From assembly GCF_030398385.1 (NCBI RefSeq), contig NZ_JAOAOQ010000002.1:133162-197161 (forward strand): 64,000 bases of DNA, written 5' to 3'. Below the pieces are notes generated by a model, which saw only the letters and a list, made by a program, of their open reading frames with translations, did no database searches and was not told the DNA's origin. A program made the translations under genes and the position numbers. Positions 53,595 through 61,594 of the stretch are shown here, in pieces. Every line of letters begins with the position of its first letter. Position 1 is the stretch's first letter. The DNA comes from Aquibium sp. ELW1220 (lineage in GTDB: Bacteria; Pseudomonadota; Alphaproteobacteria; Rhizobiales; Rhizobiaceae).

Positions 53595-54011
53595 ATGTCG
53601 CCATCACCCACATCCGCCAGCGCGCGCTTCCGATGCTGGCATCCGCGCTTCGAGCTCTGCGCCGTCTGCCGGCAACCGACGCGTGGCTTTGGCTGGCAGG
53701 AGTCGGATCGTGTGAGCCGGCCGCGCCCGTCGGTGTGGTTCTGCTCCATCACCTGTCAGGCCTTCTTCTGGCAACGGGCGCGGAGATCGTCCGCCATGGT
53801 TGATCTCACCGACGCGGAAAAGGCCGCCATGCGCGCTGCCATGAAGATGGTGGCCGAGATCATGGAGGAGATCGGCTGGCAGACCCGGCTCGTCGATCTT
53901 TCCGAGGCGCAGGTCCTCACCCTCATCGAAGTCGCCATCGGCGGCTTCCAGGACGCGATGCGCGAGATCGCCGCCGCCAACGAACCACACTCACCCGAGG
54001 TACCGTTCTGA
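53595..54011 (+). CDS. DUF6511-type zinc-finger protein
   Basis: A 138-residue protein. The first 55 residues hold a zinc-finger-like arrangement (RFRCWHPRFELCAVCRQPTRGFGW, then WFCSITCQAFFW). The second half (MVDLTDAEKAAMRAAMKMVA then EIMEEIGWQTRLVDLSEAQVLTLIEVAIGGFQDAM) is helical. This two-part layout matches phage proteins of the DUF6511 kind in rhizobia. The helical part could also be translated alone from the ATG at 53796. The stop overlaps the nuclease start by one base. Confidence 0.7.
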   Translation: MSPSPTSASARFRCWHPRFELCAVCRQPTRGFGWQESDRVSRPRPSVWFCSITCQAFFWQRARRSSAMVDLTDAEKAAMRAAMKMVAEIMEEIGWQTRLVDLSEAQVLTLIEVAIGGFQDAMREIAAANEPHSPEVPF

Positions 54012-54778
54012 TGCTGGACTACAACCACCGCCCCAGCCTTGCCGAGATGGTGAACGCTGTCGTCGATCACGCGCTCGAACAAGGCAATGCCGCTCGTCCC
54101 CGCCGCGCGTATCTTGGCGGCTCCCGCATCGGCCATGCCTGCGAGCGCGCCTTGCAGTTCGAGTTCGCCGGCGCGCCAAAGGATGATGGCGCCGACTTCG
54201 CGGGTCAGACCCTGCGCATCTTCGCCATGGGCCATGCGCTGGAGGATCTGGCGATTCAGTGGCTGCGCGCCGCCGGCATCGATCTCTACACCCGCAAGGG
54301 CAACCGCCCGGACGGCGAGCAGTTCGGCTTCTCCGTCGCCGGAGGCCGCATCCGCGGCCATGTCGACGGCATCATCGCCGAGGCCCCCGAGGCGCTGAAG
54401 CTCGCCGTTCCCGCGCTGTGGGAATGCAAGACCATGAACGCGAAGAACTGGCGGGCCTGCGTCAAGGACGGCGTCACAAGGTCAAAGCCGATCTATGCCG
54501 CCCAGATCGCGCTCTACCAGGCCTACATGGATGCGAGTGTGCCGGGTCTCGCCTCCAACCCGGCGCTGTTCACCGCCATCAACAAGGACACCGCCGAGCT
54601 TCATCACGAGCTGGTGCCGTTCGACGCCGAGCTTGCCCAGCGCATGAGCGACCGGGCCGTCCGCATCCTCAGCGCCACCGATGCCGGCGAGTTGCTGCCT
54701 CGGCTGGCCCGCGAGCGCGATCACTTCGAGTGCCGCATGTGCCCGTGGGCCAACCGCTGTTGGGAGTTACCCGCATGA
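54011..54778 (+). CDS. PD-(D/E)XK phage exonuclease with Fe-S-like cysteines (Cas4/RecB type)
   Basis: A 255-residue nuclease. Motifs in order: GHACERALQFEFAG (first Cys), FAMGHALEDLAIQWL, GRIRGHVDGIIAEA (catalytic Asp), LWECKTMNAKNW (Glu and Lys), YAAQIALYQAYM (QxxxY) and a last Cys group CRMCPWANRCW. This four-Cys arrangement around the core is that of Cas4/AddB-like Fe-S nucleases. It likely resects DNA ends for the Sak4-like annealing pathway. Its end overlaps the primase-helicase start by four bases. Confidence 0.85.
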   Translation: MLDYNHRPSLAEMVNAVVDHALEQGNAARPRRAYLGGSRIGHACERALQFEFAGAPKDDGADFAGQTLRIFAMGHALEDLAIQWLRAAGIDLYTRKGNRPDGEQFGFSVAGGRIRGHVDGIIAEAPEALKLAVPALWECKTMNAKNWRACVKDGVTRSKPIYAAQIALYQAYMDASVPGLASNPALFTAINKDTAELHHELVPFDAELAQRMSDRAVRILSATDAGELLPRLARERDHFECRMCPWANRCWELPA

Positions 54779-57153
54779 CGGATGAACCTGTTGACCCGCC
54801 AGACGTCCTGGACGCGCCGAAGGGTCCGTCTGCAAACGGTGATGACCGCAAGAGCGAACAGACGCCGGAGAACCTGGTCCATTTCAACCCGTGGCGCGAC
54901 TTCAACGACGCGCCTTCACAGGTCGACGCTTTCGGCGACGATCCGGATCCGCAGCTGATCAGGGCGTTCCTCGACATGGTCTTTGGCTATTGCGAGGGCC
55001 TGGTGCCGATCCGCAGCTTCATCGACAAGGGGCAGGGCTACAACGGTCGGCCGCACAACATCTGGGTCGAGGCCAACGAGGCTCTGCCCGACAAGATGGC
55101 GACCTTCGCCCACTGGGCGAGCCGTGAGGGTGCTGCCGTCTATGTGATCCCCGGCACCGTGGCCGCCGCCGGCCAGGCCAGCGCCGATCATGTCGTGCAG
55201 ATGCAGACGGTCGTCGTCGATCTCGACTGCGGCGACATCGCGGCCAAGCGCGCGCATCTGGAAAAGCACCTGGGTTCGCCGACCATGGTGGTCGAAAGCG
55301 GCGGCATCACGCTGGACGGCCAGCACAAGTGCCATGTCTGGTGGAAGCTGTCCGAGCCCGTCGAGGCCAGCGACATCGCCCGGGTCTGCCGGCTGCGCGG
55401 CGACATTGCCGCCAAGGTCGGCGGCGACATGCATTTCCGCTCGGCCCACCAGCCGATCCGTGTCGCCGGCAGCGTCTATTACAAGAACAGCCTGAAGACG
55501 CTGGTGTGCATCGTCGAGCACAATGCGCAGGTCGAGTTCCATCTCGACGAGTTGGCGCAGGCCGTCACCGAGATGCCGCCGGCGCCGGGCATTTCGATGC
55601 AGCCGAACTTCACCGCCCATGACAAGCCCGATGTCGGCGACGTTCTGGTGACGCCGGTGCGCGAGGGCGCGCAGGACGACTGGTCGCGCTTCGAGGGCGC
55701 CAGCGCTGCGATCGGTCATTTCATCCGCATGGTCCACGAGGGCCGGATGTCGAAGGACGAGGGCTGGGAAGGCATCTGTGGCTACAACGCCGCCATGCTT
55801 CGCCCGCAGTGGTCGGTGGAGCGGCTGGCGCGCGAGTCCGAGCGGCTGTGGAACCGGCATGTCGAAAAGTACGGCCCCCCGCTCATCCGCCTCGACAGTG
55901 CCGCCCCGGCGCCAAACGAGATGCCCGTCTTCACGCTCGGCGCTCTCATCGACGACGACAGCCCGATGCCGCAGGACATCATCGCGCCGCGCGTGCTGAC
56001 ACCTGGCGGCTTGCTGGTTCTGGGCGGCGCACCGAAGGTCGGCAAGTCGGACCTCCTGATCTCGCTTCTGGTGCACATGGCGGCCGGCGAGCCCTTCCTC
56101 GGCTTTGCGCCGCCGCGCCCGCTGCGCATCTTCTATCTGCAGGCTGAGATCCAGTACCACTACCTGCGTGAGCGCATGAGGCAGATCAGTCTTCCCAAGC
56201 TGGTCATCGCCGGTGCCCGCGACAATCTCGTTGCCACGCCGAAGCTGAAGATGCTGCTCGACACCGAGGGCAGCATGCGCGTGGCCGAGGCGATCCGGCG
56301 GGCGTTCCCGATCGAGCCCGTCGACATCATCTGCATCGACCCGATCCGCAATCTCTTCGACGGCGGTCCCGATGGCGGCGGCGAGAACGACAATGACGCC
56401 ATGATGTTCTTCCTGAAGGACCGGGTGGAGGTTCTGCGCGATCACATCAACCAGGACTGCGGCGTGATCCTGGTCCACCACACGAAGAAGCTCTCCAAGC
56501 AACAGGTCAAGGATGACCCGTTCCTGGCGCTGTCGGGCGCCAGTGCGCTGCGCGGTTTCTATACCACCGGGCTGATCCTGCACCGCCCCGACGAGGAGAG
56601 CTCGCAGCGCCGCCTGGAGATCGAACTGCGCAACGGGCCGGCGCTGGACGCCAAGCTGGTCGACAAGGTCAACGGCGCGTGGGTCGAGATCAACCCGATG
56701 AACGAGCGCCTGGTGCGCGCCGAAATGGGCGCCAAGTATGATGCCGAGCGCGACCGCAAGCACGATGCCATCTTGGCAATCCTTCTCGATGAGGCGGCCG
56801 AGGGGCGACTCTACACCTCGACGCAGTTCGGTGAGGCCTTCGAGAACCGGAATGGTCTTGGCAGCCAGTTCACCATCCGCGAACGCCTCGGTGTCCTCGC
56901 CACCAAGGGCTTCGTGAAATTCCGCCGAGATCTGGCCGACCAAGGGTTTCCCGCGACCCGCTCTCACTTCGGCTACCTCTGCGTCGAAGATATGCGTTTT
57001 GGCCGGGATCCGATCATCGATGGCAACACCGGAGAGGTCCTCGGTGAGGGCATTTCGCTCCTGCCGAGCCACTACAAATGCCCCCATTCGGGCCGCGCCA
57101 TGCCGGTCGAGAACCCTGCGGTCTGGGTCTACCCGGAGGGAGCCGACGAATGA
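54775..57153 (+). CDS. primase-helicase replication protein (AAA ATPase, RepA-like)
   Basis: A 792-residue protein from the ATG overlapping the nuclease stop. The middle of the N-terminal half looks like an archaeo-eukaryotic primase-type domain: TVVVDLDCGDIAAKRAHLEK, then PTMVVESGGITLDGQHKCHVW and DMHFRSAHQPIRVAGSVYYK. The C-terminal half is a RecA-like RepA/AAA_25 helicase: Walker A LGGAPKVGKSDLLISLLVHM, then LRIFYLQAEIQY, Walker B DIICIDPIRNLFDGG and GVILVHHTKKLS. It is the island's replication initiator-type protein. An array of inverted decamers begins right behind its stop. Confidence 0.85.
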   Translation: MTDEPVDPPDVLDAPKGPSANGDDRKSEQTPENLVHFNPWRDFNDAPSQVDAFGDDPDPQLIRAFLDMVFGYCEGLVPIRSFIDKGQGYNGRPHNIWVEANEALPDKMATFAHWASREGAAVYVIPGTVAAAGQASADHVVQMQTVVVDLDCGDIAAKRAHLEKHLGSPTMVVESGGITLDGQHKCHVWWKLSEPVEASDIARVCRLRGDIAAKVGGDMHFRSAHQPIRVAGSVYYKNSLKTLVCIVEHNAQVEFHLDELAQAVTEMPPAPGISMQPNFTAHDKPDVGDVLVTPVREGAQDDWSRFEGASAAIGHFIRMVHEGRMSKDEGWEGICGYNAAMLRPQWSVERLARESERLWNRHVEKYGPPLIRLDSAAPAPNEMPVFTLGALIDDDSPMPQDIIAPRVLTPGGLLVLGGAPKVGKSDLLISLLVHMAAGEPFLGFAPPRPLRIFYLQAEIQYHYLRERMRQISLPKLVIAGARDNLVATPKLKMLLDTEGSMRVAEAIRRAFPIEPVDIICIDPIRNLFDGGPDGGGENDNDAMMFFLKDRVEVLRDHINQDCGVILVHHTKKLSKQQVKDDPFLALSGASALRGFYTTGLILHRPDEESSQRRLEIELRNGPALDAKLVDKVNGAWVEINPMNERLVRAEMGAKYDAERDRKHDAILAILLDEAAEGRLYTSTQFGEAFENRNGLGSQFTIRERLGVLATKGFVKFRRDLADQGFPATRSHFGYLCVEDMRFGRDPIIDGNTGEVLGEGISLLPSHYKCPHSGRAMPVENPAVWVYPEGADE

Positions 57154-57265
57154 CTTTGTCATATGACAGAGGCCTTTGTCATCCTCGAGCCTCTGTCATG
57201 AATCCAATGAAATCAACACCTTGCAGATGACCATGACAAAGGCCCGCGTCATGTCCCTCCGTCAT
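57154..57265. repeat. array of inverted CCTYTGTCAT decamers (iteron/operator candidate)
   Basis: Units, in both orientations: 57154-57162 (CTTTGTCAT, one base short), 57163-57172 (reverse), 57173-57182 (forward), 57190-57199 (forward), 57233-57242 (reverse) and a diverged 57256-57265 (CCTCCGTCAT). The first three are back to back. They start at the stop of the primase-helicase gene. The 351-base gap up to 57504 holds no gene. They could be replication iterons or an operator cluster. Confidence 0.75.
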
Positions 57266-57330
57266 CAAAAAAAGGAGAAAGTGAAATGCAAACAGAGACT
57301 TAGCTTCAAGGCATGAGGAAGGGTGGGAAA

Positions 57331-57349
57331 CCCTATACTTCGTATAGGG
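57331..57349. promoter_or_regulatory. perfect palindrome CCCTATAC-TTC-GTATAGGG
   Basis: An 8-base perfect inverted repeat with a 3-base loop, without a T-run, in the gap before the RuvC-like gene. It looks like an operator or a small hairpin near a promoter. Nothing else marks it. Confidence 0.4.
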
Positions 57350-57504
57350 GGCAACCCAAGGGTTTGCTCCCCAAACGATACGAAGTCCCTGGCTGGCCCG
57401 TCCGACTTCTCACCAGACACATCCGACGACGGCGGCCCTGTACCGCCAAGCACCAGACCGCCGTCGTCTTCCACCACAGCAACCCTCCGGGGAAGGAGCG
57501 AACC

Positions 57505-58041
57505 ATGGCTGACAGGACTCTCACTGTGCCGATCAAAAAGGCAAGCCACCCGCCGACAAAGTTTCCGTCGGCGCTCACTGCAACCCTCGCACTCGATTTT
57601 GGAACCACGACCGGCTTCGCCGTCCGCAACACGACCGGCCTGATCACCAGCGGCACGGTGTCGTTCCGACCCGGTCGCTACGAAGGCGGTGGCATGCGCT
57701 TCCTGCGCATGACCAACTGGCTGACCGCAACCGAGGAGGCCGCCGGTCCGATCGGCGCCATCTTCGTCGAGGAAGTCCGTCGACATGTCGGGACCGACGC
57801 GGCCCACGTCTATGGCGGCCTGCTGGCCGTCATGTCGTCCTGGGCCGAGTTGCGCGGCGTGCCCTATCAGGGCGTGCCGGTCGGCACCATCAAGCGGTTC
57901 ATCGCCGGCAAGGGCAACGCAGACAAGGCAGCCGTCATTGCCGCCGTCCGTGGTCGTGGCTTCCAGCCTGCCGATGACAACGAGGCTGATGCCATCGCCA
58001 TCCTGCTCTGGGCCATCGAGACCAGGGGAGGCGTGCGATGA
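57505..58041 (+). CDS. RuvC-like phage Holliday junction resolvase
   Basis: From the ATG at 57505 (GGAAGGAG upstream) the protein has 178 residues. The RNase-H fold motifs are ALDFGTTTGFAV (first Asp), AIFVEEVRRHVGTDAAHVYGGLLAVM (Glu) and ADDNEADAIAILLWAIE (last Asp pair), with VGTIKRFIAGKGNADK between. This is the RuvC-type layout of phage resolvases. It would process junctions made by the Sak4/nuclease/helicase set upstream. It overlaps the next gene by four bases. Confidence 0.85.
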   Translation: MADRTLTVPIKKASHPPTKFPSALTATLALDFGTTTGFAVRNTTGLITSGTVSFRPGRYEGGGMRFLRMTNWLTATEEAAGPIGAIFVEEVRRHVGTDAAHVYGGLLAVMSSWAELRGVPYQGVPVGTIKRFIAGKGNADKAAVIAAVRGRGFQPADDNEADAIAILLWAIETRGGVR

Positions 58042-58316
58042 ACGGGGAGACGATGCTCCGCAATGCCGCGTCAGTCGTCGCCGGGCGGCGCAGGACCTAT
58101 GGCGATCCGGCCGCCTCGATGGCGTCCGTCGCGGCGCGTTGGTCGATCACGCTCGGCACGCCCGTGACGGCCGCCCAGGTCGTGCTCTGCCTGATCGACC
58201 TGAAGCTTGCCCGCCTGGCACACGATCCCGCGCACCAGGACTCGATCCTCGACGTGGCCGGCTATGCCGCCGTCCTTCAGGAGGTCGTCCATCAACACCA
58301 GCAGGAAGGGATCTGA
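58038..58316 (+). CDS. small phage protein of DUF6378 type
   Basis: A 92-residue helical protein: RNAASVVAGRRRTYGDPAAS, MASVAARWSITLGTPVTAAQVVLCLIDLKLARL, then DSILDVAGYAAVLQEVV. The RRxTYGDP and DLKLARL parts are hallmarks of the DUF6378 family found in phages, which has a fold of the MazG/nucleotide-hydrolase sort (inference). Starts in a four-base overlap with the resolvase gene. Confidence 0.7.
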   Translation: MNGETMLRNAASVVAGRRRTYGDPAASMASVAARWSITLGTPVTAAQVVLCLIDLKLARLAHDPAHQDSILDVAGYAAVLQEVVHQHQQEGI

Positions 58317-58319
58317 GCC

Positions 58320-58877
58320 ATGGCACGTGGACGCAAACGCAAAGCCGGCAAACGCTATCCCTGTGGCAAGCTTGAACGCGCCGAGACCGAACGCGAGGCG
58401 ATGTCGGTCGCCCTCGATGCCCGCGGCCGCCATTACGGCGTGTCGGCAAAGCGGGCCAGGGACGAACGGCTCGGGACTGCACTTGGCCGGCTCGCCTTCC
58501 GTGGATTGATCAGCGATCTGCAATACCAGGCCGGCGTCGCCTTCGCCGACCTCTACCTCAGGCACAACATGACCGTCGGTTTGCCGATGCCGAGCCCGAG
58601 CTCTGTCTCGGGCCTGCTCATCAACGAGGGGATCTTCGGTTCGAGCCCGAGCGAGCCGGTGCTCGAGGTGATCGAGAAGGTGAAGCGGCGCTTCGGCGAA
58701 GCGACCGCGGCGCTCGATGCATGTGACCGCGAGCACCGAATGTCTTCGGGCCGGAGGCCGACGTTCATGGTCTATCGTTGCGTGTGCGCGGACGAGGATA
58801 CGAGGCTCTGTACCGACGATGATTTGGGCAATCTGCGCGTGGCGCTGAATGCGCTCGTGAGGGTGTTTCGGCTTTGA
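58320..58877 (+). CDS. unknown phage protein, end of the early operon
   Basis: A 185-residue protein, strongly basic at the start (MARGRKRKAGKRYPCGKLER), then a helical body (ARDERLGTALGRLAFRGLIS, DLQYQAGVAFADLYLRHNM) and a Cys-containing end (YRCVCADEDTRLCTDDD). The basic, then helical shape and its place at the end of the early operon would fit a late-gene regulator (antiterminator-like), but this is speculative. Three bases separate it from the previous gene. A terminator-like hairpin follows at 59016. Confidence 0.65.
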   Translation: MARGRKRKAGKRYPCGKLERAETEREAMSVALDARGRHYGVSAKRARDERLGTALGRLAFRGLISDLQYQAGVAFADLYLRHNMTVGLPMPSPSSVSGLLINEGIFGSSPSEPVLEVIEKVKRRFGEATAALDACDREHRMSSGRRPTFMVYRCVCADEDTRLCTDDDLGNLRVALNALVRVFRL

Positions 58878-59015
58878 CGAGGCCAATCCTAGCCATGGAC
58901 ACAAAAGTGCTAAAGCATTGTACGGATTGATAAAAAAAGAGCAGCGGCGTCGATTTTTCCATTGACGGAATTTCGGGACGCGGCTAAAAGTTCCGATATT
59001 GGAAGCTTGGAATTC

Positions 59016-59045
59016 CGCCCGGAGGTTACCTCTCCGGGCGTTTCT
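59016..59045 (+). terminator. terminator-like hairpin after the early operon
   Basis: CGCCCGGAG and CTCCGGGCG pair with a 7-base loop and are followed by TTTCT. It ends 17 bases before the next ATG, so it could also work as an attenuator for the tail-Z-like gene. Confidence 0.6.
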
Positions 59046-59062
59046 GCTTCAGAGGGGCAGAG

Positions 59063-59617
59063 ATGCGTGTCGTGCTACTCGACGCCGACGATGTCCGCAT
59101 CCGCTTCGAGGCCGCCTGCCATCGCCTTGGCGACGGCGAAGCGCGCCGTGCCTTCTCGATGGCGCTGAACAAGGAAGGCCGCAAGGCGTACACCGCGCAT
59201 CGGCGCGCCCTCGTAAAGCAGACTTCCATCCCGCGTCCGGTCGTCACCGCCGCGATGCGCTTCGACAGCGCCCGCCGCAACCGGCTGGAGACAAGGATCA
59301 CCGGCACCGGCCGTCACCTGTCGCTGTCGGTGTTCAAGCCGCGTCAGTTCTCCTACGGTGTCCGTGCAAAGGTCTGGGGCAGGCCCCAGACTTACCGCTC
59401 GGCCTTCCTGGTCAAGGGCTACGGCAACGAGGCGTTCAAGCGGGCTGGCAAGGCACGGCTGCCGATCGAAAGGCTGTGGGGACCTGCGGTGCCAACCGAG
59501 ATGCTGCGTGACGAAGCGGTCGCGGTCTGGCAGGATCATTTGCCGTCCGTCGATGCGGAAGCGAAGCGTCTGATCGGCCTGATGATCGGCGGCCACCGTA
59601 TTGGATCGCTGCGCTAA
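59063..59617 (+). CDS. minor tail protein Z-like phage protein
   Basis: A 184-residue basic protein: RRAFSMALNKEGRKAYTAHR, then ALVKQTSIPRPVV, LSLSVFKPRQFSYGVRAKVWG, FLVKGYGNEAFKRAG, and ARLPIERLWGPAVPTEMLRDE near the end. The K-A-R-L-P-I-x-x-L-W-G-P-A-V-P segment is typical of prophage minor tail protein Z (lambda Z-like). If so, this is a structural gene placed before the terminase, which is unusual. AGAGGGGCAG lies before the ATG. Confidence 0.6.
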   Translation: MRVVLLDADDVRIRFEAACHRLGDGEARRAFSMALNKEGRKAYTAHRRALVKQTSIPRPVVTAAMRFDSARRNRLETRITGTGRHLSLSVFKPRQFSYGVRAKVWGRPQTYRSAFLVKGYGNEAFKRAGKARLPIERLWGPAVPTEMLRDEAVAVWQDHLPSVDAEAKRLIGLMIGGHRIGSLR

Positions 59618-60093
59618 GCGACTTCTGAGTAAAGGCAAAGACCAGTATACTATTGTCGCCGACGCCGTAAGACGCGATCGGGCAAAGCAATTTCTCATGG
59701 ATGAATACGTTGGAGAGAAATACTAGGGAGGGGGGGTATAGGAGCCCCATAATACTTGTTTATAATGCGCTGTCGCCGCTGCCCGGTTTTCGCGTGTTTT
59801 TTTCGGTTTGATTTTTCCGTTTTGTTTTGATTTAAGGGGGTCTAACATACTGAAATCATTGATGTCGACCCCAATAAAGCGGGTTTTGAAAGGGTAGAAT
59901 GCGCACTTCCGTATTTTGCCAGTTCGTTTTGATTTCACGGGGTCCAACCCATTGAAACCATTGATGCCGCCCCCCGATTTCGCGGGTTTGAAGCGCGTGT
60001 TCGATGATCGCGTTTCGGCGCTGGTGCGTTTTGATTTCGAGCCGGCCTGACCGGCCCGACGTTGCTTCAGTTCGACTACTCCCGGAGAGCCCC
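59618..60093. repeat. gene-free AT-rich region with 102-base tandem repeat
   Basis: The mark GTTTTGATTT recurs at 59824, 59926 and 60028, exactly 102 bases apart. Around it the units share ...GGGGTC(T/C)AAC...(C/T)TGAAA(T/C)CATTGATG(T/C)CG... and GCGGGTTT(T)GAA. The first two units are nearly complete, the third only starts before the methyltransferase gene. The stretch is much more AT-rich than its flanks. On the minus strand the 102-base period (34 codons) gives a repeated EIKT/IK(S/T)... peptide, but no start or ribosome site fits. Function unknown. Confidence 0.7.
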
Positions 60094-61431
60094 ATGATCG
60101 TCACCGACATGCCGGTCGAGCGGTTGATCCCCTATGCCCGCAATCCCCGCAACAACTCTGCGGCCATTGATGCGGTGAAGGCCTCAATCGCCGAGTTCGG
60201 GTTTCGCCAGCCGATCGTCGTCGATGAGAAGATGGTGGTGATCGTCGGCCACACCAGGCTGGAGGCCGCCAAGGCGCTCGGCCTCGCGATGGTGCCGGTG
60301 CATGTCGCGGAAGGCCTGACCCCGGCGCAGGCGCGGGCCTACCGGCTGATGGACAACCGCTCCCACGAAAACGCCGAATGGGACGATGAACTGCTCAAGC
60401 TCGAATTCGGCGACCTGAAGCTCGACGGCTTCGATCTCGACCTGACCGGCTTTGACGCCGACCAGCTCTCCCAGCTGCTGGCCGACGCGCCGACCGAGGG
60501 GATGACCGACGAGGACGATGTTCCGGACGCGCCGGCCAGGGCGGTGACGCGCCGTGGTGATCTGTGGATCCTCGGCAACCATCGCCTGCTGTGCGGCGAC
60601 TCCACAAGTCCCGACGACGTCACCCGCCTGATGAACGGCGAGCGGGCAGCATTGTTTGCGACCGATCCGCCGTATCTCGTCGACTACGACGGCACGAATC
60701 ATCCGACAAAGAAGAACGCCACGGCGCGCGCCCGGAAGATCGCGAACAAGAACTGGTCCGAGGAGTACATCGAGCAGAAGCACTGGGACGACTCGTCCCA
60801 GGGGCCGCAGTTCTACGAGGCCTTCATGCAGGTCGCCATCGACTGCGCCATCAAGCCAGACGCGGCCTGGTATTGCTGGCATGCCTCGCGCCGCCAGGCG
60901 ATGCTGGAGGCTTGCTGGACGAAGTTCGACGTGCTGCATCACCAGCAGATCATCTGGGCCAAGAGCCGGCCGGTGCTGACGCGCTCGATCATGCTGTGGG
61001 CGCACGAGCCCTGCCTGTTTGGCTGGCGCTCGGGCCACAAGCCGCGCGTCAGCCGCGAGGGTTTCGAGAACTGGCCGACCACGGTCTGGAGCATTCCCTC
61101 GAGCGAGATCGAAACCCGCGAGCATCCGACCTCCAAGCCGGTCAAGGTGTTTACGCTGCCGATGGAGCTGCACACGGTACCAGGCGAGATCTGCTACGAG
61201 CCGTTTTCCGGCTCGGGGTCGCAGCACATCGCCGGTGAGAAGACCGGCCGTCGGGTCTATGGCCTGGAACTGTCCGAGACCTTCTGCGACGTGATCATCA
61301 ATCGCTGGCAGGCGTTTTCGGGGAAAGCGGCCATTCTCGATGGCGACGGCCGGACTTTTGACGACATCGGCCGCGAGCGGCTTGGCAACGATGCCGGCGG
61401 CGGGAAAGCGGCCGAGCAGGATGCTGCGTGA
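60094..61431 (+). CDS. ParB-domain DNA methyltransferase fusion
   Basis: From the ATG at 60094 (CGGAGAG upstream) the protein has 445 residues. The first 95 are a ParB/Srx-like domain: VERLIPYARNPRNNSAAIDA, VKASIAEFGFRQPIVVDE, VVIVGHTRLEAAKALGLAMVPV. Residues 170 to the end are an N6/N4-type DNA methyltransferase of the beta class: the DPPY catalytic motif in LFATDPPYLVDYDG precedes the SAM-binding FSGSGSQHIAGEKTGRRVYGLEL. Such fusions are common in phages and modify DNA without a partner nuclease. No restriction gene is beside it. The specificity cannot be told. Confidence 0.9.
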   Translation: MIVTDMPVERLIPYARNPRNNSAAIDAVKASIAEFGFRQPIVVDEKMVVIVGHTRLEAAKALGLAMVPVHVAEGLTPAQARAYRLMDNRSHENAEWDDELLKLEFGDLKLDGFDLDLTGFDADQLSQLLADAPTEGMTDEDDVPDAPARAVTRRGDLWILGNHRLLCGDSTSPDDVTRLMNGERAALFATDPPYLVDYDGTNHPTKKNATARARKIANKNWSEEYIEQKHWDDSSQGPQFYEAFMQVAIDCAIKPDAAWYCWHASRRQAMLEACWTKFDVLHHQQIIWAKSRPVLTRSIMLWAHEPCLFGWRSGHKPRVSREGFENWPTTVWSIPSSEIETREHPTSKPVKVFTLPMELHTVPGEICYEPFSGSGSQHIAGEKTGRRVYGLELSETFCDVIINRWQAFSGKAAILDGDGRTFDDIGRERLGNDAGGGKAAEQDAA

Positions 61432-61594
61432 AGCAGTCAGCCCTTGCTGCGGGTGTTTGAGGCGACCTGGGCGAGGAGGTCCAATGGTTGGGCAAGTCAG
61501 CGATCTGCGATGTAATCGGAACGCTCCTTCGCCACCGGATGCCTCGTTTTCGGAGACAACTGCGCTATGGGGCCGTTGCGAGTGTAGTCTACAG

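Noticed and set aside
53579-53803. 74-codon plus-strand frame overlapping the DUF6511-type gene
   Set aside because: The other frame has a zinc-finger pattern, a good ribosome site and overlaps matching the operon. This one is a hydrophobic shadow.
57331-57349. Resemblance of the palindrome to a loxP-like recombination site
   Set aside because: Only the ACTTCGTATA core looks similar. Arm length is 8 rather than 13 bases, and no tyrosine recombinase gene is nearby.
59723-60110. Minus-strand frames through the 102-base repeat that give a repeated peptide
   Set aside because: A period of 34 codons would keep frame by chance; no start codon with a ribosome site and no known repeat family. Treated as a DNA repeat.
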